Origin: Hibiscus mutabilis | Taxonomy: Eukaryota; Streptophyta; Magnoliopsida; Malvales; Malvaceae | Length of the DNA stretch: 64,000 nucleotides | Assembly: GCA_019671005.1 (NCBI GenBank) | Contig: CM033718.1 | Location: 24,680,014-24,744,013, forward strand | Direction: 5' to 3' | Shown: positions 56,125-64,000 of the stretch, piece by piece | How the letters are laid out: every line of letters begins with the position of its first letter | Position numbering within the stretch: the stretch's first letter is position 1 | Program-made: the position numbers and the translations under genes | The notes under the pieces: model-generated | Seen by the model: only the letters and a program-made list of their open reading frames with translations | What the model was told of the DNA's origin: nothing | Database searches by the model: none

Positions 56125-56142
56125 TGGCGACTCCGCTGGAGA
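56125..56142 (+). other. Primer binding site of Ogre-2
   Basis: TGGCGACTCCGCTGGAGA lies three bases after the LTR end. It is the Tat/Ogre PBS type, usually assigned to tRNA-Arg. Confidence 0.8.
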
Positions 56143-56868
56143 GTTGATTTTGTTTTTTACAACAAAAAGAGAGTTAGGCCATGAAAATATTTGTTGTTTT
56201 TAAAGATGGAAAATCGTCGGAATTTTAATCGATTCTAGTGAGGTTGATCCTCTTTTGAAAATGTAACTACGATTGAACAGACTTTGATAATTGGTGGTCT
56301 TCGAATTAATTTTTTATTTAATTTCTAAGGAATCATCGACATTTGTTGCATCATATTCATCAAGCTCTATACCCGAGCTCCATCCCTTTAAGTGGGAGTG
56401 AAATGCCACATACCCATGTGAGTATCCCTCTACGGGTCGGTAATTCACTTCCGGAATCCACGCCTTCTGACATATGAGTAGCCCCCACGTCACTAGGTCG
56501 TGCTTTCCCTCGAACCGAAACCAATCCACAAGCTTGTAATGGGCCAGAATTGGGGTTCTTGTTACCTTAGTAGGTAATAAGATAGGTTCAGGTACCCCTG
56601 TCTAGAACCAAACACATGTGTGAGAATTTAGGAAACCTACCTCGTTAGAGCCATGCGGATAACCCTAGCGAACAAGAGTTCATGTGGTTAGGTTTATTTC
56701 GTTATTTACTTGTCTTATGCTTACTTCGTTTTGTGTTTATCTCTTCTCATTTCCATTTTATTATTTATCTTATAACAAATGTTCTTTTTGTTTTCTTCAC
56801 TTTCCTCTTTTACCATTTTTTTTGCATATCTTATCATATCATGAATATTACATTGAGTTGGAAATAGT
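56143..56868 (+). other. Ogre-2 5' leader
   Basis: A noncoding leader between PBS and ORF1. A minus-strand frame at 56314-56529 shows no family signature and I do not regard it as a gene. Confidence 0.5.
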
Positions 56869-58818
56869 TTGAAGTTAAAGACTAGATCAATAGGAGACTT
56901 AGTTCGTAGCAGTGATGAAAAGAATTCTGATGTTCAAATATGGTCGGAAGGGGAGCAATTACATGAGGGAGACATTATTGCCACTGGGTTCAGATCAGCC
57001 ATGTCAGTCATGACATTCATGAATACAGAGTTCAATGATGTGTCCGAATTGAAGTCGGTTTGGAACAGTTGGGATTTTTAAACGATGAGTACTTTCAGAG
57101 AGGAGTATGGTGACATTGCGTACTTACTAGAAGTTCTAGTTGATCAAACACTATTGCAAGCTTTGGTGGGTTTTTGGAGCTCTGCCTATAGCTGCTTTAC
57201 GATTGGTAACTTTGACCTAACTCTGACAATCGAAGAATACCAGGACCTTATAAATTGCAAGAAGATTGACATGAATCAGGTATACTCAAATCCAAGTAAG
57301 AACAAAGCTTTTTGGGGTAAGTTGAAGAAGTTCTCAGATATGTTCTTATCTCGGGTCGAGCATCAAGTCACTACTTGGAACAGTAAATAGTATCTTAAGT
57401 GGGAAGGGATCTTAGCTTTAGCCTCTGTGCATCCTGTTGGCCGAGTTCAGCGGAATCTTTTTACTTTGTTGATCTATGGATTGGTACTCTTTCCCCAAGC
57501 ATTGGGAATCATCGATCCATTGGTTTTGGATCGATTTGATCATTTGGGTAGCGAGACTAATCCAGTACCTGTAATTTTGGTCGAGACTTTTCGATCCTTG
57601 AGGTTATGTTGGGAGCATGGTAGAGGTCATTTTTTAGGATGCCCGCAGCTTTTGACTGTTTGGTTCTACAACCACCTTTGGACCGATCCCAGTTTTTCAA
57701 GGCCCCTTTATGACAGCAAGTTCTCGTCCTTAGAAGAATTCCTACGAAAAAGTGATTGGCCAACCCAAAGATCCGAGGAAGTATGGCAAGATGTCCTCCG
57801 AAACCTAAAAGAGAAAAATGTAGTTTGGAAAGCACCGTGGTTGTTGGCAAAGAACATTCTCTATAGATGTGGAGAGCATTCATGGGTGCTATTACTAGGC
57901 ATTTGGGGGCATACCGCATATACACCTCTTCTAGTTTTGAGACAGTATGGGTCAAAACAATTTGCGCCAGCCACCAAAGGTCTAAATGAGTTCAACGTGG
58001 ATCATACAAAAGAGAAGGGCTACAAGACGATGGTATACAACATTTTTTCAACTTGGAACAATGCAAGACTGTTTAGGATCGTAAATGCTCTGTACATGGT
58101 CACTCCCGAGTACGAAGCATGGCGATTTAATGGTGTCAATGATAACATTACCCACTTGAATCCCAAAGGAAATAGATCTATGGAGGAGAGATTAACTACA
58201 CTTCCTACTGAGGCCGATTTGAAGAGGAAATAACTTGAGGAAAAGTGAAAGAGGTACCTCAAGCTCGAGGAAAGAGCCCATCAAGAAAAGTTAGACTTCG
58301 AGTTAGAGAAGACACAGTTTGAAGGAGTGGCTAAAAATCTACAAAGGAAAATAGATGAGTTGGAACTCGAACTCAGGATGGAGAAGGAAGAGATTTAGAA
58401 GCTTAAAAGGTTAAATAAGAACAAGAGAGTCACGGAAGGCGGACTAAGTGATGGGTTAGAGCTCTGATTGAAGGAAGAGAAAGCATGAGCCGAGAACTAC
58501 AAAAGAATGTTTCACGAGCACAAGGATCAAGTGCTCGCTTTAACCGAAGAAGCGAAGAATATACAAACCTTCCACTCGAGACATATCGAAAAGGAACAAT
58601 GCCAAAAATGAAGCCTTGAAAGATCAAGTGAGTGTTTGGAAAAATCTCTTTTCAAGAATAAGGGTTCGACTAGCAAGCTGAAGGCCAACAACTTGGAGAA
58701 TCAAGTTTTGACGACTCGCATTGATGAATTGGAAACCGAGGTTCAGCAGCTCAAGGATCACTTGGCAAGCCTTAGGGAGATCACTGACCTCGATACTACC
58801 CTGAAGCCATATGTGTAG
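56869..58818 (+). pseudogene. Ogre-2 ORF1: unknown-function domain plus coiled coil
   Basis: The start is at 56869 (MKLKTRSIGDLVRSSDEKN). The domain blocks are more complete than in Ogre-1: SELKSVWNSWDF, TIEEYQDL, RNLFTLLIYGLVLFPQALG, NPVPVILVETFRSL, CPQLLTVWFYNHLW, KAPWLLAKNILYRCG, VLLLGIWGHTAYTPLLVLRQ, RLTTLPTEADLKRK. It matches the plant domain catalogued as DUF7745. A long Glu/Lys coiled coil follows (58240-58818). Breaks are stops at 57079-57081 and 57388-57390, and several in the coiled coil. The 268-codon frame 57427-58233 is the best-preserved example of this domain here. Confidence 0.75.
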
Positions 58819-59106
58819 TTGGTTCTCTTTAAGTTATTGTAACAAGCCAACGTTTTCGTTAATGAAAGTTGTTTAACAATGATATTTTCCAAACCAAGTG
58901 TTGCTTTTTGCATTCATGCATGATTCTTTCATTTGCATTCTTAGTTAAAAGCTAATAATAATCTAATTAGTACAATTGCTTGTATTCTGTGATTAATTGC
59001 CATTTATTAATTAAAAAGCTTTCCATTTTAGAGAAAGATTTCATTTTACTTCTTAAAAAATATCATTATTCCACACCCATATCTCACTCGCTCACGATCA
59101 AAGCAA

Positions 59107-60950
59107 ATGGAGGAGAGTTTCGCCAAGTTGGAAGCCGACCTACATGGCCAGATGGAACGAGCCCAACAAGAATTAAGGGACACGGTCACCAAGTCCCAGC
59201 AGGACATGATGAAGGAAATATCCCAGCTGCTGCAAGCTCGACTCGGACCAGATCCGAGGGGCAAGAGTACCATTGAGAATCCTACCCAAAACTTGGGGGA
59301 TCGCCCTCATGCCCAGATTGTCCAGAACCCTATGCTTGTTGATTCCTCTCTTAATCCCCCCACAAGGGGCATCTTCCTCTCATATTAGTCTGGCTCCTCA
59401 AACTCAATCGGGGGTAACCTTTGGGAATCCCAAAGTTGTCGGGGACAGCATCTCAGACTTTGATGAGTTGGAGAAGTTAAACCAAATGAAAACAGAATTC
59501 ACTAAGCAATTGGAGGATACTCGGAAAGACCTAGAGGAAAAGTTCTGAGTGAAGGAGGACCAGGATGGCTCCTATGGGTTGAGTGCTAGGGAACTCAGTT
59601 TGGTCCCTGATGTGGAGATCCCATATAAGTTTAATACCCCTAATTTTGAAAAGTTTGATAGAACCACCTGCCCGTCTGCTCATGTAGTGATGTTTTGCCG
59701 GAAGATGGTTGGGTTTACCAACAACGAGAAGCTCCTGATTCACTATTTTTAGGACAACTTAGTAGGATCTACTTCAAGGTGGTATACTCAACTAACCAGG
59801 GATCAAATTAAGTCATTGAGAGATCTGGCAAAAGATTTTATTGCTCAGTATAAGCATATAACCGACATGGTTCCCAACCGACTGCTATTGCAAGGTATGG
59901 TACAAAAGTGCAACGAGACCCTTCGTGAATACGCTAAAAGATGGCGTAATGTGGCAGCGCAGGTTCAACCATCGCTTTATGAGCATAAGATCTCCCTAAT
60001 GTTTGTAGACATGCTAAAAGGGACGTTTTATGATCGATTGATCAGCAACTCTATAAATATTTTACGGAGATGGTCATAATTGGCGAGTGCATCGAAGCAG
60101 CCATTAAGAGCGGAAGAATTGATGGAGGGGATCATTCATGAAAGCAATACAAGAAAAATGACCATGAGGTGAACAATACCAACACCTTCGAGGCAACCAA
60201 GAACTTCACTATCTCTCAGCCCCATTCCCCAGCAGGGAATTCTAGAAACTTCAACAAGAGAGAAGACATGGGACCCAGAAAGGAAAGTGAGGAGAGATCA
60301 TTCACTCCTTTGCCAATCTCTTACAAGTAGCTCTACTCACAATTGTGCAAGGCTGATTTAGTTCGCCCTTATCATGTTACTCCTTACAACCCACCTTACC
60401 CATCATGGTATGATCCCAAGGTTCATTGCGAATACCATGCCGATGTTCTGGGGCATTTGATTGAAAATTGTGTGGCGTTCAAGAAGTTCATTCAGAACTT
60501 AATCTGGACCGGAGTGTTACAATTGGGAGAACCAAGCATGACCAACAACCCCCTACCAAATCACGGAGGCCAATGCGTGAATGCTATTGAAAACGAGAAT
60601 GCCAAAAAAACTAGGGAGAACGTATCCGAAGTTCGGTTACCATTAAGGTGGGTTTTCCAATGTTTGTGTATGGCACACCTCATTAACCGGGGAATGGTGA
60701 TTGTAGAATAAGGTTGTGGCCCATATTGTGAATACCATCAATCGGGAGATCATGAGATTTAAGATTGTGAGGAGTTCCGTCAGCTGATACAAGCTATGAT
60801 GGATAAAAAGGAGATTGAGTTATTTGAAGAAGAGAAAGAAAGGAAGAAAATCGAAATCTGTGCATTGGAGAGCCAAAAGACCAAGTATAGTGCCAAGAGA
60901 CCGCTCATCCTTGGTCTAAAGCCAAGTGAGACAAGCACACCGAAGGCAAC
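59107..60950 (+). pseudogene. Ogre-2 gag
   Basis: It opens at 59107 with a charged helix (MEESFAKLEADLHGQMERAQ). After two stops (TAG at 59386-59388, TGA at 59546-59548) come the capsid-like blocks IPYKFNTPNFEKFDRTTCPS, VVMFCRKMVGFTNNEKLLIH, FIAQYKHITDMVPNRL and EYAKRWRNVAAQVQPSL. Two C-x2-H knuckles lie at 60428-60472 (CEYHADVLGHLIENC) and near 60727-60770. It is homologous throughout to Ogre-1 gag. Confidence 0.83.
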
Positions 60951-61419
60951 CCCAAGATGATAATTGCTTCTTTGAGGTCATTTTCTTTTAAGGATACGAA
61001 GATGGTTCCTTGGAACTACACTACAAGCATCACAATGCCGGGTTCCTCTAGTTTGCATGGAGGGGAAGACATGGAAATAGGAAAGAAACCCATTCAAGAA
61101 GAACCTTTGGAACAAGAGGCCGGAGAGGCAAAAGATGTGGGGCATCTAACAAGAAGTGGTCGATGCTATGCTCCGAAGAACCAAAAGACACTGGAGAAAC
61201 CAAAAAAAAGGGCAAGGAAGTTGGAGTGGAACTAGAGAAAGTTTTCAGAGATGACCCGCCACCGAAGATCAAAGAGCTGGTCACAAAAACTCAAGCACAA
61301 GAGTTTTTGTGATTCTTGAAGCATAGCGAGTATAGCATCATTAACCAGCTTTAGAGGCAGCCAGCTTGAATTTTTGTGCTTGATCTTTTACTAAGCTCGA
61401 AAAACATCGTGAGGCCCTG

Positions 61420-62487
61420 TTGAAAGTTTTGAATAAGACCTATGTTGCAAAGGATATCTCAATTAAGAGGCTAGATCAGATTGTCAGCCATATCACCTAC
61501 ATTAATCACATTACCTTTGGTGATGACAAAATCCCAGGGGAAGGTATGGGATGCACCAAGGCCCTGAACATCACCACTCACTGCAAAGGTCATGTATTAC
61601 CAGGCGTGCTATTTGATAATGGCTCCACGTTGAATGTTATGCCATTAGCTACGTTGTAACGACTACCAATCAATAGTTCACATATGCAACCATGTCATAA
61701 TACAGTGCAAGCTTTCGATGGGACCCAGAGAGATGTGTTTAGGCAAATAGAAGTACCCTTTCTCATTGGTCCAACTAAATATGTGGTTGATTTCGTGGTT
61801 ATGGATATCAGGCCATCTTACAACTGCTTGTTAAGGAGGACATGGATACACTCGGTCGTCGCCGTTCTGTGACTTCGGATACGCCATACATCCAAATTGA
61901 TGAGAAAGCAATGGAGTGTGCCTTTAGAGCCTTGGAACTTGTCAATGCTACCTTCATCGCCGAAGGAAACAAGATTTCATGCCCTATTTTGTCCAATTGT
62001 ACTAAGATGGTGGTCTACGAAACCCTGAAAAATGAGCAAAGAAAAGGAAAAGCTTGGGAAAGAATCTACAAGGACACCTTCATCCCATCAAGGTGATCCA
62101 CAAAGTTGACCGCTTCGGACTCGGTTACAAGCCAAACTTCTTACAAAAAATACAAGAATGGAAGAGGAAGCAAGAGCAAATGAAGGCTAGGCTTAGAGGG
62201 GAGGACATTATATGGGGCCCTATCATCTATAGAGACTTTAAGGGTGCCTTTATAGCTGGCAGAATTCAAAACCTGGAGGTGGATGTCCAAGAGGCGAACT
62301 GAGAAGGTGAGAGGTACCTCCAGGAAGAGTTGATCAGTGAGGCTTTCGAGGAGATGAACGTGGATATGATCGACGACGAGTGCGAGGCTAATCAATTTTT
62401 GGCCAAGATTCACCCTTGCATCCTAGGAGAAGAGCTCAACAATTGGACCTTTGGGGATGTGTCAGCCTTTTTTAGGAACCAATCAAA
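61420..62487 (+). pseudogene. Ogre-2 protease and linker
   Basis: ISIKRLDQIVSHITYINHIT leads to the aspartic protease with VLPGVLFDNGSTLNVMPL (61599-61652), and the fold ends with SYNCLLRRTWIHS. The linker continues with FRALELVNATF and DRFGLGYKPNF (62106-62140), then ANQFLAKIHPCILGEELNNW, up to 62487. Stops and a frameshift near 61870 are present. As in Ogre-1, the active-site triplet reads Asp-Asn-Gly. Confidence 0.82.
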
Positions 62488-62757
62488 GTAATGCTCTGAA
62501 CAATCTCATTACTTTTGCCCAAAAGTAACAGACATCCTTTGTAATAAAGGGCAGCTATGTCGTATCTATCTTAAATGAAATAGACTATGTCTACCTTTTC
62601 CTTCTCAAATGGCAAACATAACATTCATTTCACTTCATTTGTCATTTATTTATTTATCTATTTATCTATTTATTCATTTCTTTATTTTTATATATTTATT
62701 TGTTCACATCATAAACTATACCTTCTCTTTCCAATACCCACTTTCAAAATCATGTAG
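62488..62757 (+). other. Candidate intron between protease and RT of Ogre-2 (270 nt)
   Basis: A donor GTAATGC at 62488 coincides with the in-frame stop that closes the linker frame. A pyrimidine-rich stretch ends at CATGTAG (acceptor AG 62756-62757), after which the frame opens again in the same phase. The inside holds many stops and a (TTTA)n/(CTAT)n microsatellite (62642-62703). Ogre elements are known to splice an intron in this part of the polyprotein, which makes this reading likely. Confidence 0.55.
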
Positions 62758-64000
62758 GCATCTTAATATAAACTGTATGAATGATGTGGAACCTAATCCT
62801 GAAGTAGATTTTGAATGACCCATGTACTTGACGGAGGTAGAAGAGGAGGATGGTGAGATTCTCGATGAGCTGCTAAGAATGATGGTAGTGAGGAAAGGCA
62901 AATCCTTCCACACCAAGAGAAGATAGAGACTTTAAATTTGGGGACTAACAAAGAGAGGAAACAAGTAAAGATCGGAGGTACCCTATCGCCAATAATCAAG
63001 CAAGAGCTTGTGGAATTGCTTGTAGAATTTAACAATGTATTTGTGTGGTCATACCAGGATATGCCATGCCTAAACATAGATATTTTAACGCACAAGCTCC
63101 CCATCAGGCAGAAATGCAAGCCTGTCCAGCAATAGCTCTGAAGAATGAGGACAGACATGTTATTGAAAATAATAGAAGAGGTGAAGAAACAGTTTGAGGT
63201 TGGATTTTTAGAGGTTTCTAAGTACCTAGAATTGGTGGCCAACATAGTGCCGATACCGAAAAATGATGGGAGGGTGCGTATGTGTATAGATTATAGGAAC
63301 CTTAATAAGGTGAGCCCCAAAGACAATTTTCCCTTGCCTCATATTGATACTCTAGTTGACAATACTACGAGGCATGCTTGGTTTTCCTTCATGGACGGCT
63401 TCTTGGGGTACAATCCGATCATAGTGCATCCCAAGGATATGGAGAAGACCACTTTTGTGACCATGTAGGGCATGTTTTGCTACAAGGTAATGCCTTTTGG
63501 GTTAAAGAACGCTGGGGCAATGTATCAAAGAGCCATAGTGACCTTGTTCCATGACTTGATGCATAAGGAGATTGAGGTGTACGTAGATGACATGATAGCT
63601 AAATCTCGAACTGGGCACATTCAAAATTTGCAAAAACTCTTCCAGAGGCTAAGAAAGTTTCAGCTAAAGCTCAATCCCGCCAAATGTACCTTCGCAGTAA
63701 CGTCTGAGAAGCTCTTAGGTTTCGTGGTAAGTCAGAAAGGCATCGAGATTGATCTTGACAAGGTGAAAGCAATCCAAGACCTTTCGCCACCTCAAACTCA
63801 AACGGAAGTCCAAGGATTTTGGGAAGGTTGAATTACATCTCTCGGTTCATATCTCAGTTGACCGATAAGTATGACCCCGTCTTTAGATACTCCAGAAGAA
63901 TAACCCAGAAAGAAAAAAGTGATCTATTACTTGAGCAAGAAATTCACTAAGTGTGAGACACGATACCCATTGATCCAAAGGTTATGTTGTGCCCTAGTAT
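62758..64000 (+). pseudogene. Ogre-2 reverse transcriptase and start of RNase H (cut by window end)
   Basis: The pre-RT segment has FVWSYQDMPCLNIDIL. RT blocks are in order: NIVPIPKNDGRVRMCIDYRN (63240-63300), LPHIDTLVDNT, WFSFMDGFLGYN, YKVMPFGLKNAGAMYQRA, EVYVDDMIAKS (63568-63603, catalytic Asp pair), PAKCTFAVTSEKLLGFVVS. Stops at 63133-63135 and 63466-63468 interrupt. After FISQLTDKYDPVFR (about 63855-63895) the sequence jumps to YYLSKKFTKCETRYPLIQRL, so about 60-70 residues at the RT/RNase H joint seem deleted. Confidence 0.85.

Larger units (their letters stand above)
52363..64000 (+). mobile_element. Ogre-2: second Tat/Ogre-type element (3' part beyond window)
   Basis: Order on + strand: 5' LTR (to 56121), PBS, leader, ORF1 with the unknown-function domain, coiled coil, gag, CHHC knuckles, protease, intron-like spacer, RT and start of RNase H at the window end. 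It is related to Ogre-1 in every domain, but clearly diverged, so it is another family of the same lineage. It inserted into the chromovirus gag. The left boundary rests on TCACCCATTTTTAT shared with the Ogre-1 LTR start. The TSD partner is outside the window. Confidence 0.85.

Noticed and set aside
56314..56529. 71-codon minus-strand frame in the Ogre-2 leader
   Set aside because: It is antisense to the element, has no recognised motif and lies in a noncoding leader.

Overview
The window looks like a repeat-dense chromosome arm of a eudicot plant. The evidence is a split MORC-type ATPase gene with GT-AG introns, surrounded by plant-specific LTR retrotransposon lineages: Sirevirus-type and other Ty1/copia elements, a Tekay/Del-type Ty3/gypsy chromovirus, and two Tat/Ogre-type Ty3/gypsy elements. 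A degenerate hAT transposase is also present. I cannot name the species. I see no rRNA, tRNA, CRISPR array or bacterial-style operon.

Layout. 1-6904: an internally deleted Sirevirus-like copia element (S1, +) with a partial 5' LTR, PBS, gag/pol remnants, an extra ORF after pol, a PPT and a 3' LTR packed with GTATCGATAC palindromes. It sits in a hAT transposase relic whose 3' part runs to about 8.3 kb. 9439-21571 (-): a MORC-family gene reconstructed as 17 coding exons (621 codons plus stop). All inferred splice sites and phases agree, but codon 209 is TGA. Its 7.4-kb intron 14 holds two nested copia elements: copia A (TSD TTATC) inside the 5' LTR of copia B. 22.3-26.5 kb: gene-free LTR-like sequence. 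26.5-28.3 kb (-): a second Sirevirus copy (S2), cut in its gag coiled coil by a Tekay-like chromovirus (-, 3' LTR 28349-31668).

The chromovirus is itself split at the RNase H/integrase boundary by a 16.3-kb Ogre-type element (Ogre-1, -, 33133-49480; LTRs of 2974 and 3019 bp; TSD ACAAA). Its gag is cut again by a second, different Ogre-type element (Ogre-2, +, about 52363 to beyond the window). Insertion order, oldest to youngest along this stack: S2, then the chromovirus, then Ogre-1 and Ogre-2, whose relative order is unknown.

Nothing here reads as a new enzymatic system. The most interesting signal is in the Ogre-1 3' untranslated region. Fourteen tandem hairpins share a 10-nt loop and have stems that change in a pair-preserving way. 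Their imperfect pairs are almost all G-U in the element's own transcript and C-A on the other strand. Other points worth testing are the palindrome clusters shared by unrelated LTR families, a 270-nt intron-like spacer between protease and RT in Ogre-2, and the single nonsense codon in an otherwise intact gene of a family that silences transposons.
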